The notes under the pieces were generated by a model. The model was not told where the DNA came from. It searched no databases and worked only from the letters and a program-made list of their open reading frames with translations. This document shows positions 53,122 through 63,380 of a DNA stretch of 64,000 nucleotides, piece after piece (positions within the stretch are counted from its first letter, which is position 1; each line of letters begins with the position of its first letter). This DNA comes from Cryoendolithus antarcticus (lineage: Eukaryota; Ascomycota; Dothideomycetes; Cladosporiales; Cladosporiaceae). The position numbers and the translations under genes were made by a program. Location: NCBI GenBank assembly GCA_002077065.1, contig NAJO01000041.1:339565-403564 (forward strand). The letters are read 5' to 3'.

Positions 53122-53919
53122 ATGGCGAAATCCAAAGGCAGCGCTGGCGGTAGCAGCAGCAGCAGCAGTAGCAGACGCGGAAGCACTTACAAACAGCCAT
53201 CGAAAACGACGCGCCCACAAGTGCAGTCATTCCACCGCATGACTACACGCGGTCGCGCGAGCCAGTTCCGCATCATGGATCTCCCGCCAGAGCTACGCAA
53301 CGAGATCTATGCGTGCGCTGCCGTAAAGCCTGACGGCATTCCTCTGCTCAGCTACCGCATCCCTGCGCTGCTCCAAGTCAGCAGCCACATCCGCAGAGAG
53401 GCGATCGGTCTCTTCACTGGCGTGAATCATTTCCAGGTCACGACTCGCTGCAACTATTGCGTCAAGACCTCACACTTCGCCAACAAGAAACATATGTACT
53501 ACTACGACTCTGGAATACTGGGTCCCGATCACCCCGTACCCTCAGGCATCGCTCGCAGGAATTGGCTAATCCTCAACCATGCCGTCTTCGCTGGACTGGT
53601 CGTCGAGGTGTGCTGTTGCTGCTGTCCGGGAGGGACTCGCATCGCTACTCTCAAGGCTGCAGTGGATGGTGGGGTGCTCAAGACGCAAGCCGAGCTGTAC
53701 CAGGAGGAGACTTTCCCGAAGTCGGCCAGAGAGGAGCTGAAGGAAGCCCTAGGCGTTGTTGAGAAGAACGTCTTGAAGGCTGTGAAGGCTGTGTCGCAGA
53801 AGGCCAAGGGGACCGAGAAGGGCTTGATCGGGTTGGACATGGAGGATATGAAGAACATTGTGTCGAAGCTGAGAGTGCCGGTGGGTGGTGGGCTGGATGA
53901 TCTGAAGGTGAATGGGTGA
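53122..53919 (+). CDS. F-box-like (2EXR-type) hypothetical protein
   Basis: The 265-residue protein has a Ser/Gly/Arg-rich N-terminus, then IMDLPPELRNEIYACAAV at about residues 52-69. This is the LPPELRNxIY motif that opens the F-box-like/2EXR domain in many fungal proteins, followed by ALLQVSSHIRREAIGLF. Such proteins are commonly of unknown function; true F-box action is not shown. A Cys-rich run (VEVCCCCCPGG) sits near residue 168, and the C-terminus is Lys/Glu helical. I start at 53122 (MAKSKGS); a Met 21 bases upstream is also in frame. There is no intron. Confidence 0.75.
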   Translation: MAKSKGSAGGSSSSSSSRRGSTYKQPSKTTRPQVQSFHRMTTRGRASQFRIMDLPPELRNEIYACAAVKPDGIPLLSYRIPALLQVSSHIRREAIGLFTGVNHFQVTTRCNYCVKTSHFANKKHMYYYDSGILGPDHPVPSGIARRNWLILNHAVFAGLVVEVCCCCCPGGTRIATLKAAVDGGVLKTQAELYQEETFPKSAREELKEALGVVEKNVLKAVKAVSQKAKGTEKGLIGLDMEDMKNIVSKLRVPVGGGLDDLKVNG

Positions 53920-54287
53920 GAAGTTGCGGCAGGATGGTAGATGCGATGTGAGTCATAGCCCTGGGTTACACGCATGAGGTGGAGGAAGCTCGCTAACTGC
54001 CCATGATGCAATAGGTTATATGATCTGCTGGGCGATGGTCGAGGAGAGGGTGGCGAATTTGGAGGAGACGCCAGCATTGGGTCATTGGATGCAAAGCGAC
54101 TTGTTTCTCGCTTTACTGGTACACTGGTGATGACTTCACAGGGTGCACAGTACGGGAGCGTAGCAATGGTTAGTGTCGTACTGAGAGTGTCAACGTTCTG
54201 GAGCATATGCACGGGAACAGGACGGCTTTTCACGACTCTTGCTTTAGTTTGTACAAGACACTTCGAACGAGGAACCCTCATTTTCTG
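53920..54287. other. Intergenic, nothing clear
   Basis: About 370 bases downstream of the F-box-like gene hold short rightward frames without features. A GTGAGT-to-ATAG pair near 53949-54014 could be an intron in the 3' UTR. Confidence 0.35.
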
Positions 54288-55002
54288 CTACGTTTGCTCA
54301 GGCACGTTCAGCCGACGATCTGTAGTTTTCTGCTTCGTACACAGCGAGCGAATAGTCGCATGTGCGTCACGTGACTGATCTCGAATGTCGTTCAATTCCT
54401 GCTGGAGCGTCCTGACATGGCAGCATACTGCCCCGATGGAGGTCGTTTGAGCGTCGAGCTGGTCTCTGGCGGTATCGGTGAAGCCGGCTAAGCGTGCGCC
54501 CAGTGTCGATAGGTCTTCGGGCTCATCTGCTATCGACGGCACTGGGCTTGAAACGCGGAGCGAGAACGTTGCTACGGCTGCGACGTGACGTTGCGGAGGC
54601 TTCAGTGGTATCGCTGTGCCCAGTCGAAGTCGAGCATTGTTTTTGTCTGCTGTCTGCAAGCAGCGTCGCAGTGAAAACTGGAGACCGTCGATGGCTCTTG
54701 CGGCTCCGCGACCGTGGCTTTATGGTGAGACTGAACGTCCCGTCGTTGACCCTGGTGACGGACAATCCAAGCTCGTGCTCGGACGAGGCAGGCTCGATAA
54801 GATACTCGAACTGCAGCTCTTGCTGCGAACGCTGTCTTCTGCCAAACCTAAGACGCAGATCAGTGCTGCAGCATACTCGCACGGCGATCAGAGTCGACCA
54901 ACATCTTACGAAGTTCACACTCCGGATCTCTCTCGTTGAGGCTGGCTCGTGGCTCTGTGGACGGTAAGACCCGATGGACGCTCGAAGGTTAATAAGTAGC
55001 AA
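54288..55002 (-). pseudogene. Possible broken gene: two overlapping frames
   Basis: Two leftward frames overlap by 137 bases in different phases: 54523-55002 (159 codons) and 54288-54659 (123 codons). The first has protein-like stretches such as ELQFEYLIEPASSEHELGLSV; the second has an amphipathic helix (TARDQLDAQTTSIGAVCCHVRTLQQELNDIRDQ). Joined they would form one product, but this needs a frameshift or an unrecognised intron near 54640-54660. No family recognised. It could be a decayed or lineage-specific gene. Confidence 0.35.
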
Positions 55003-57329
55003 AGATTAGTTTAGCGAACTAGCGATGGCCAAGAGAGTGGTAAGTGCGACTAAGACGATAAGTGGAATGGAATTGCAGAAGCCGCAAAAGCTGATGCGGT
55101 GTATGTACACGAGCGCAGTCAAAGCAACGAGAGACATTGACGAGAGCGTAAAGGCAGTGCATGGGAAAGATCGTGCAGACTTAGGACAGGTGGTAGGGAG
55201 AGGTGGCTGTATGCCGACAGCGACTTGCCTGTAATGTGTATTACTTAGTCGAACGTTTGTCTAGCGGCTGCATTGATTACTTGCTTGTCGGGCTCGATGT
55301 CTGTTTTGCAGGCTTCAGAGCTGCGGAGGCCAAACAGAGGGTGATATGCCTAGCGATGTAGCCACGCGGATTGGTACTCCCTACTTGCCTCTGCGAGCAT
55401 ACCTTCCCTGAAGCCAATCGTTGAGTATAGGCCCTTATGGTCCCGGACCACTGGAGTGGACCTGGGGAAGCCCCCCTTCAACGATGGTGTATGGTATTGC
55501 CCAGAGACACCGGTAACGATATTCGACATGTAGTGTAAGATATCCAGATGCGCAGAACAGCAGAATCGTAGCTCACGTCAAACACAGGACCTTCCGCATT
55601 TCCATTGTCCAGACGCCCGATCTCGAGAACTGACATCTCGCACGCACCATCAATGCCAGCTCCGATTCATTGAGGCCGGGCTTAGACGCACTAGGAACGA
55701 TGGCCAGCATGTAGTACAGGATCCCTGATGCACAGATTCAGGAGCAAGTAGCTTGTGTTGATCATGAAAACACTCGTTTTCCAGCTCTCTGGACGTCAAC
55801 TCCCGACCACCAAAGGTTCATAAATGCGCGACACTCCCGGGCTCCTGTTCGTCGAAAGTGCATTGCAGTCACCGAGTATGTCGGCAACGTGGCCGTCATG
55901 TAATGAAACGTTATCGCCGCATAGAGTTCGTAGCATTGCAGCATGTGTCGAGCATAGGACTTCTCGCTCATCCGATGTCGAGACACCCACTCCCGACCTT
56001 CAGAAAGCCCCGGCCCGAGATCGTTCATGGAGGGCACATCGTACTGACTGAAGATCCCGGAACGTCGCCCAACATGTGAGTCAGTCCCCGGTAAGGTACA
56101 GGAGTCCAGGGACTGGGTGCATGTGTCGAACATCAGAGCTTTAGGGCGCGAAGAAGTTTATGAGAGCTTCTTAGGGAGCTGGTGGGTCGAGTATCGTTGA
56201 CAGGTCAGCTATGTGAGATGCGCAATCGCCGTAGATGCAGAACAGAAGCGTGGGTCGTGCTGTCGGAGATGGCAGCGCATCGAGATTCACGGCCTGCAAC
56301 TCTCAAGAGTGTGGAATTGTATTCGATTTCTCTTGTCTAGACAAAACGCTCCCGATCACCAAATTCCCGAAGTCTAAGACCAGTCCAGAGCAAGGAATTC
56401 ATCCCACTTTCGACAACCAAAACTTCACAAGTGACACTCATCCATCGCGGGCGTGTCGTGGTGACTGGACATCCCAAAACGGTGGCCGAAATGTGAAAAT
56501 CGGTGCCCGGTCGCACATGTCGAGCTCAAGAACCTTTATTGTTAAAGTTCACAAGCCAAAGAAAAGTCCAGGTCAAAACTTCGAAGCCCGCTTACCGCCC
56601 AATTTACCTTCTACATTTTACATCGGCATTCCCAGGGTGAGTTGCTTTCGGCAAGCCGAATGGAGGAGACATACTGATGCGTGACAGCGTAGTTCGATAT
56701 CGTCGCCATGCGCCGCTTCGACACCGCTCTCGAGATTACGAAGTCGACTAGCGAACCTTCTCGTGCGCAGAAGCGATGGATGCGCAGTCCAGCACAACAA
56801 GCTCATCGATCTCGGCTGCTATGCTCCCACCGCTAGACATTCAATTCGTTGATGATGCAGATCTCAGCCGATGCTCCATATGGGGGCGTGATGTTGGCTT
56901 GAGCTACAGGTGCCGCGGAGGACCTGGTAGTTGAGGAGAAAGCGGTAAGTAGCTTGCGATGTCCGTAGGGAGAGCCGGATACATAGTAACATATATGGGA
57001 ATGGAGTTTGTTTAAGCTTCGTTGTCACCCATGTCTTTGCTAAATTCTCACTCAGCTCCGTACTGACTGAGACGTGGGTGTGCGCCATGCTGGATCGCCG
57101 TCGAGCAGGACATCGAGGACCATGCACATGCTCGTTGTACTCGTTGTCCTGTGCCGTCCAGTGCACAACGTCCAGTGCATGGCTTTCCGCTCATTCCTCG
57201 TCAATGGCAGAACAGAGCAGGCACTGGCCAGCACCACCGAAGCTTTAAGCGCTCGAAAGGCCGTCTGAAGCTGCTCTCACTCATCGCACACCTTCTGTAA
57301 AGTTGTCAACTCCAGTGCAGTAGACCATC
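55003..57329. other. Gene-poor degenerate stretch
   Basis: Over 2.3 kb I find no supported gene. Short frames at 55025-55234, 55762-56133 and 56235-56684 lack family features. Loosely repeated phrases occur, for example CATGTAGT followed by GATATCC/GGATCCC and a CAGA-rich run near 55529 and 55710. This looks like old, diverged repeat sequence mixed with non-coding DNA. CpA and TpG are at normal frequency, unlike the block near the telomere. Confidence 0.4.
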
Positions 57330-58184
57330 ATGGCGACTCTCGCCACCAAAGCACAGAGCCGTTACCTCAATGACGGGTATGTTCGTATCTACAGGAGCCG
57401 TGTCCTTCGCTGACCGAGTAGCAGGTTTAGCTTCTACGATGAAGACGGCGAGACATCCCAAAGCTCGACACTCGTGTCGCCCGCCCCAATGCCTCCACGT
57501 AACGACTTCGCACACCCCACTTTAGGTGCTCCGGGTACTGCCTGGGACGGGTACAACGTACACGAGCCAGTCGCAGGTCGCTCCATGGATCCCGCAGCTG
57601 TGTGGGGAATAGCTCAGGACCCTCTGAAACTGATGATCCTGTCCCTCCGAAAAAGGACGAGAGAGCTTGAGACTGCACAAGTCGCGCAGGCACAAGCATT
57701 TCGGCAGTATTGCGAGATGCTGGTCTTGCAGCGCGAGCGAGTGGAATCGTATCTTCATACTATGCAAGCCCAGGTCGCTAGACTCGATGCCCTGCAACAG
57801 CCGCAGCTGCCTTCGCCCCGGGGCTCAGCGTGCAACGATGACAGCGAAGTGCCTCAGCATCTCCAGGATATCGCAGACACCAACGAGATGGCGTGCAAGG
57901 GCCGAACTCTGCCTCCGGCGACAGGCTTTGCATATGCCCTGGCCGCTCGTATCGCGTCGCAGTCGGTGCAGCAGCGCTCGAAATGCATCCCGGGAGTCAA
58001 CGGAGGCGTTGGGTGCGCCTACTGCCACGGCAAAGATCATCTCATCAATCAGTGCCTGAAGGAAAGTAGGAACAAAGGCCTGTCCCTGGCCGAGCGAGCT
58101 CGGCGGTTCGCGAACAGAGAGTGCTTTGGGTGCGGCCGTATGGGTCATCTCTCCAAGCAGTGTCCCATGCGGGCTCGGGTCTAG
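57330..58184 (+). CDS. Two-zinc-knuckle (CCHC) protein, function unknown
   Basis: Two exons, 57330-57376 and 57425-58184, flank a 48-nt intron (GTATGT to TAGCAG), giving 268 residues. It begins MATLATKAQSRYLNDGFSFYDEDGE, has a helical region (about 85-125: LRKRTRELETAQVAQAQAFRQY), and ends with two CX2CX4HX4C zinc knuckles: CAYCHGKDHLINQC (about 213) and CFGCGRMGHLSKQC (about 249). Zinc knuckles bind RNA or single-stranded DNA and occur in retroelement Gag proteins and in cellular RNA-binding proteins. No protease or reverse transcriptase follows. It could be a domesticated Gag-like gene or a lineage-specific nucleic-acid-binding protein. It converges with ERV1. Confidence 0.65.
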
Positions 58185-58413
58185 GGAGGGGTTAAGGCGT
58201 GGCAAGCTACTTTTGATCCAAGGCGTGTGCGTCGGGGCCCAATAGCTCTTTGATCATACGAGGCGGGGCTGGCAATTGTCAGTGGCGTGTGACGTTTGGT
58301 CTTGATAGTGAAGTCTGCTAGTATATCGGAAATGTCGATTTTCAGACACGACCCTTCCGTGTGCCATCCATGTGCCGTATGGTCTATGATGAATAGCAGT
58401 CGCCTGATTTGTC

Positions 58414-59060
58414 TCAGTCACACCTCCCGTCCTTCCAGCCAGTGCGCCATCGCTCTGCCCATTTGTCGCAGTCGAAGGAAGGCTTCCCCAGCTTGACATT
58501 GACAGCATTGTGCGCCTCACACATCCACTTCCCAAACTCCTCGCGGTTGCTGACTTTGGGCGCGTTACCATTCTGCATCCATGCTCGGAAGTCATCTGCG
58601 CACACCCAGCAGGGATACATCTTCCCAAAGAGGCTCATGAATTGGCGTGTGTCGCTTTGATGCGTGAGGGAAGGTCGTTCGGGGTAATTTGCTGTGAGTG
58701 AGTGGAGCAGGGTCCATGTCGATCGACCGAGTTGCTCAACATCTGGTGGGCAGTCGCTGGGTATGTCGAGAGAGGATGTAGCTTGTGCTGGAGGGACGGT
58801 CGTGGCGATGTTTGTCGGTTTGCCGCCTGAGGGGGAGGAGCGTGCCATTGCCATCCACGAGGCTACGGAGGTGCATGATCGGCAGCTGTGTCTTGTGTCA
58901 GCATGACCACAGTACTATGGACCCTAGGAAACACTCACGGCTTGCCATCAGGCCCAAGGACGACACCCTTGGGCAAATTCGCCCTCCCATCCTCTTGCTG
59001 CTGCTTTGCTTCTGCCTTTGCGGCCTGCGCCGGCGTCGCGTCGAGTGGTTGAGGCGGCAT
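58414..59060 (-). CDS. ERV1: Mitochondrial FAD-linked sulfhydryl oxidase
   Basis: Erv1 reoxidises Mia40 in the mitochondrial intermembrane space, driving disulfide formation and import of small Cys-rich proteins. Two exons, 58939-59060 and 58414-58885, flank a 53-nt intron (GTGAGT to CACAG), giving 197 residues. The shuttle arm has LGPDGKPCRSC, the CxxC pair that transfers electrons. The FAD domain has TWTLLHSLTANYPERP, the active-site CxxC in KMYPCWVCADDFR, and the helix EFGKWMCEAHNAVNVKLGKP followed by FDCDKWAERWRTGWKDGRCD. All redox cysteines are present. It is the last strongly conserved gene before the telomere, under 5 kb away. Confidence 0.93.
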
Positions 59061-60430
59061 GCCCGTGTTGCTTTCTACCGAACACAGGAAATGGGTAAGA
59101 ATCGGGAACTGAATCTCGGTGATGGGCATATTGCCATGTTGCACCGCTGCGGTGGACTGGGGTGGATTGGAAAGAAGACCTCCGCTCGCCGCAAGTTTCG
59201 CCTGTCGACGACAATCGGTCGAAACATCTACCTACTCATCCCGACAAGGCCCTCAACAGGATCGACATCATGGGCAACTTTGTCCCGGAGACCTATGTCA
59301 TTCTCACGGAACTGAGATTGTTATCGCTTCATGCTTGATGTTGCCGCTATGAGCACAAGCGCCGAGGCGCCGGGGTCTAGACGACCGCTAGACTTCAATT
59401 CGATCTCTGAGTACTACAAAATTACATCCTATGCACAATGGATCCGCGAGAATTGGATTGGGCGAGTTTCGCTTCAACACCACACTCATCTCATGGAAGT
59501 CGCAACGATCAGATCGCTCTAATTATCCTAGGCCTGGAGCCTACACAACCTTGCGCATGTCACGCCCAATGTGGTCAGAAACAAGCTTCACTCTGGTTAT
59601 TCATCCAGGATTGACACCTTCACGTGGTGGATGGCGTCTATTACCCAAATGGGCACGCCAAGTTGATCAAAGAACAGCTCTCGGGCATCCCGGGGTCTGT
59701 CACGGGCTTCAAGACGGCAGGGCTGACATGTTGGTGCCAAAAAATCTTCGCAACTGCGGGACCAGACGCTAGTACAGGTTTCGGGTCACGATCCTGATAT
59801 CGAGACATAGAGTCAGACCGTCTGCTAGCCTTTCCCGTAGGCTCTGAACCTTGCTTGCTGTGTTTGTCCATGCACGAGCGGCGTGCCATAAGCCGGAGGA
59901 GGTCGTTGAACGAGAAAAGAATGGAGAGGTCAGGAAGGGGAAGAACCTATACCTCGCCGACGAAGCGAAGGAGAAGTACGGTCGCGTCGTTCCACGGCGG
60001 CTCCGTCGAAGTTCGTTGCGCAACACTGGGCGCACGATTCTCGCCACGTCTTGCAGCCAATGCTGTCCATGCGAACTTGAGATCTCATAAATTGAGTCCA
60101 GTTCATGTCAAAGTGATGGTGTTGTTCAAATCGCTTACATGAGTCGCTATCTTTCCCCATCATCCGAGAGTGAGGAGTGGACTACCCACCGCCACATTCG
60201 CTCCTTCCCTGTCTCGAACTCTGCACCTCAACTACAGGCCGCTCCTTCGGCACTCTTCTGTTGCTGCTACGCTTCCTTCACCAGCATTTTGCAGCCGCGC
60301 CGCCTGCCCCTCCAACATCTTCCCATTCCAAAACGCCCCAGCTCCGCACCAACGCGCTTTTCACTCGGCCACCCCGCCCGGTTTATAAGCACTACCCTGT
60401 AACTGCCAATTCTGGACCTCCACAATACCG
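59061..60430. other. Relic frames, no supported gene
   Basis: Over 1.3 kb many overlapping frames occur but none is a convincing gene. Protein-like stretches exist in different phases, for example GVYYPNGHAKLIKEQLSGI near 59650 (plus), and a Glu/Lys-rich run (PEEVVEREKNGEVRKGKNLY) near 59900 (plus). They may be fragments of decayed genes. I see no transposase or reverse-transcriptase motif. Confidence 0.35.
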
Positions 60431-60435
60431 CGATG

Positions 60436-60960
60436 CGGCTTCAGACACTAGCCCGCTCCTCCAGTACCGTCTCGCAGTCCCAGAGATCGTTGTCCGCAAC
60501 ACCACGCTCTGCCCTCAGCCACCAGCCCGCCCGTTCGGTACTATCCTGCAATCGCTACAGCTCAATGCTCCGTTGGTCATATCGCGCCCGCAGCCACCCA
60601 CACGCTCCTTCGGTAGCCCTCTTTAGTCGCTAGAGCTGATTGCACACCAGGCCACGCTATGCCTTCAGCTACCAGCCCGCTTCTCCAGCACCATCCCGCA
60701 GTCGCCTGAGCTGCTCGCACACGACACCAGGCTCTGCTCTCAGCCACCAGTCCGCTCCTCCAGTACCACCTTGCACCCGCTCCCGCATAATGTTCACTGC
60801 CCGTGATGTGCTTGCAGCCGGCGACCCAGTCCTCAGACACCCCCATGCAGCTCCATTACCTGACTTCTCCATTATTCCATTGAGCCTCGCAGCCACCAGC
60901 CCACATTCAAGTACCGCCACGCACTCACAGAACTGTTGGTCCTCCTCCGGCTGACCACGC
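60436..60960. repeat. 75-bp tandem repeat, about seven copies
   Basis: A phrase like CAGCCACCAGCCCGCTCCTCC recurs starting near 60443, 60517, 60592, 60667, 60742, 60815 and 60891. The spacings are 74, 75, 75, 75, 73 and 76 bp. The unit is therefore 75 bp, or 25 codons. Copies are diverged and each long frame is broken (for example a stop at about 60624 on the plus strand), so the array may be the remains of a coding repeat. The minus strand also gives repeats such as WRSGLVAESRAW / WRSGLVAEGIAW. Confidence 0.7.
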
Positions 60961-61585
60961 GCATAGTCAGCGATCCAATCCGCCGCACCCTCATGCAGCT
61001 CGAGATCCTCATCCTTCGATGAAGCTTGATGATCCATGGCAGCGAGTCCGGCGTCAAGCACCTTCGTGCATCTCCAAGGCGCTGGTTTTCAGTACGGAGG
61101 AGAAGCTCACAGCTCTCGCCCCGGCATACCGCAGCCTCACGCAGCTCTCAGGAAAGGGCATTCAACGATTGTCGATGTGTTGTAGGCGCTCGCCCCGAGG
61201 CTCATCACCCTCATGCGACTGCGAGGATTAGTCAGCCAGGCTGCCGGATGACCTCAAAGCCATTGTCCCAGCTTCCTGCAGCCTTACGCATCTCCATCGC
61301 CACGTGCATTCCTGATGTTCGTTTCTTCGTAGCTGCTGGCCAATCTTCTCGCGCTCTCGCGCACCTCTCAGGATGTGCCAGCTATGTCTAGAGTAGGAGT
61401 CGAAGTCCAATGCCTGGACGGCGCGCACCATCGTGTACGGCGATCTCGGTCGAGGTTGAGGCGTTCGTTCCCTTGAAGCTGCTCGCCCGACTTCTTCCAC
61501 CATGGCGCATCTGCTGTGGTGCTTGCTAATCCACAGCTCTGGCGTTCGAGGTGACAGGCCCAACAAGGACTAACGAGTGTCGTGT
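60961..61585. other. Repeat-flank sequence without gene
   Basis: This stretch has phrases resembling the adjacent 75-bp repeat (for example CGCAGCCTCACGCAGCTCTCAGG near 61130 and GCAGCCTTACGCATCTCC near 61280), suggesting further degenerate copies. Frames on both strands (61228-61566 leftward is the longest) have no recognised features. Base composition is still normal. Confidence 0.35.
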
Positions 61586-61985
61586 TATCTTTATCGAAGT
61601 ATAGATTCCGTAGTCCGTTTAGAGTACTATTCTTATAGGTTAGTAGTACTAGCTCCTCTCCTCTAAGAGGAATACTACTTAATAGATAGAGGCTTAGAAG
61701 TAGATTTCCTAAAAAGCTAGTAACTTTCTTTAGGTATAGCTTAATATTCTTTACTATATTCTTACCTCGATTAAAGTACTTATATATCGTAGTATTAGGA
61801 TTATAGAAGCGTCTAGTATATATATCTCGATAGCTAGAAAGGTAAGAGGTACTAGATAGATCGAATAAGTTAGTATTATTCTCTTTAGAGTCCTCTATCT
61901 TCCTAAGGTCTAGATCTACTATCTTATCCTCTATACTAGTATTAAAGAGTAGTAAAGTACTATAAGGGGCGAGCCCTAGGATAAA

Positions 61986-62000
61986 GACACGGGCTTCGCC
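61986..62000. other. Short perfect hairpin in the RIP-like block
   Basis: ACGGGCTTCGCCCGT is a 6-bp perfect inverted repeat with a 3-base loop. Its GC-rich arms stand out in an AT-rich setting and include one of the few CpA dinucleotides nearby. Confidence 0.5.
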
Positions 62001-62254
62001 CGTACGATACTATATCCGTATATAGGAGGCCGCTCCTTTTATTACGGACTTAGCGTAGAACCTCTCTTCCTCTAATATCGAACTTACTATCTTCTTCTAG
62101 ATTTTTAAAGTCTCTAGTAGATAGAGTAGGTAGATTCTTAAGTAGAGTATTAAACTCTTCTAGAGTATATCTAGAGATCGGAATAGACATTTTTCGATAG
62201 ACTATAAGTAGTTAGTATAAGAGTAGACTTAAGTAGTATAGAACTTACTAATAG

Positions 62255-62415
62255 AAAGTAGGAGGTAGTAGTAAAGTAGTAGCGAAGTAGTAGAGTAGTA
62301 GGATAGTAGTATTCTCGTAGAGTAGTAGCGGTCTAGTAGAGTCGTAGTAGAGTAGTAGCGTTCTAGTAGCGTCGTAGTAGAGTAGTAGCGTCGGAGTAGA
62401 GTAGTAGCGTAGTGG
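62255..62415. repeat. GTAGTAG-type simple/minisatellite repeat
   Basis: This tract repeats AGTAGTAG and GAGTAGTAGCG, with a longer phrase (AGTAGTAGCGTTCTAGTAGCGTCGTAG) partly repeated at about 30 bp. It is free of CpA and nearly free of TpG, so it may be a mutated CAG/CTG-like or GTG-rich repeat. Confidence 0.6.
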
Positions 62416-62544
62416 AGATAGAAGATAGAGATAGAGCTTTCTTAGTATACTTAGGAAGTAGCGTAAGAAGTCTAAAGAGAGAAGAAAGGGAAGAGGAAAG
62501 AAAGAGAGAAGAAGAGAATCTATATAGGTAGAGCTAGAACTACT

Positions 62545-63125
62545 TCTAGATAAAGTAGATAGATAAGAAACTAGATCTAGATAGAATAGATAGATAAGAA
62601 CTAAATCTAGATAAAGTAGATAGATAAGAAACTACTAGTAGTTAAAGTAGATAGATAAGAACTAGATTTAGATAAAGTAGATAGATAAGAACTATATCTA
62701 GATAAAGTAGATAGATAAGGAACTAAATCTAGATAAAGTAGATAGATAAGAAACTACTAGTATTTAAAGTAGATAGATAAGAACTAAATCTAGATAGAGT
62801 AGATAAATAAGAACTAAATCTAGATAAAGTAGATAGATAAGAAACTACTAGTAGTTAAAATAGATAGATAAGAGACTACTAGTAGATAAAGTAGATAGAT
62901 AAGAACTACTAGTAGATAAAGTAAAGCGTAATGTATAATACTAGTAGATAGAGTAGATAGATAAGAACTACTAGTAGATAGAATAGATAGATAAGAGCTA
63001 CTAGTAGAGTAAGTATAGATAAGAGTCTACTAGTAATTATAGTAGATAAATAAAGGACTATTAGTAGAATAAGTAGATAAAGTAAACCTACTAGTACTTA
63101 AAGTAGATAGATAAGGAACTACTAG
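62545..63125. repeat. About 30-bp minisatellite with palindromic cores
   Basis: The unit AAAGTAGATAGATAAGAA followed by either ACTACTAGTAG or CTAAATCTAGAT repeats roughly every 30-33 bp, about 18-20 times. The variable half of the unit alternates between two palindromic cores, ACTAGT and TCTAGA. The array runs up to about 750 bp from the telomere. Confidence 0.7.
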
Positions 63126-63344
63126 TAGTAATACTAGATAGAGGTTATTCCTAAACCTACTAGAGAGGATAGAGAACGTAATAGACTTAAGGAAGAGGAG
63201 GAAACTAAGTAATAAAGGATATCTATAGTATAGGTATCTCGTAGCATATAGGACGACACTAAGTAAGCACTACCTAGATCCTAAGACTAATCGCTACTCT
63301 ACGCATTATCCGCCTACGACTCGCAGGTAGTACGTACGTAGCTG

Positions 63345-63380
63345 CTAAGTATAGTGCCTTAGGCACCGAGGCCACTATAA
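63345..63380. other. Imperfect palindrome in a less-mutated island
   Basis: TATAGTG and CACTATA flank GTGCCTTAGGCAC-like sequence in 63,350-63,379, forming an imperfect inverted repeat of about 30 bp. The surrounding 63,240-63,380 holds most of the CpA/TpG left in the block. It could be the end of a small inverted-repeat element. Confidence 0.45.

Larger units (their letters stand above)
61586..63380. repeat. RIP-like subtelomeric block, CpA/TpG-depleted
   Basis: At about 61,590 the sequence switches abruptly to a composition dominated by TpA with almost no CpA or TpG. By hand I count about 15 CpA plus TpG dinucleotides in 61,621-63,880, where about 280 would be expected by chance. CpG is retained. 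This is the pattern left by repeat-induced point mutation. Within it are a GTAGTAG-rich region, a purine-rich region near 62,460-62,520 and a minisatellite. Confidence 0.75.

Noticed and set aside
59331..59772. Overlapping rightward frames suggesting an enzyme fragment
   Set aside because: The protein-like stretches lie in different phases with several stops; no complete or spliced gene could be built.
62545..63125. CRISPR-like array
   Set aside because: The units are near-contiguous and diverged, with no unique spacers, and the organism is a eukaryote; it is a minisatellite.
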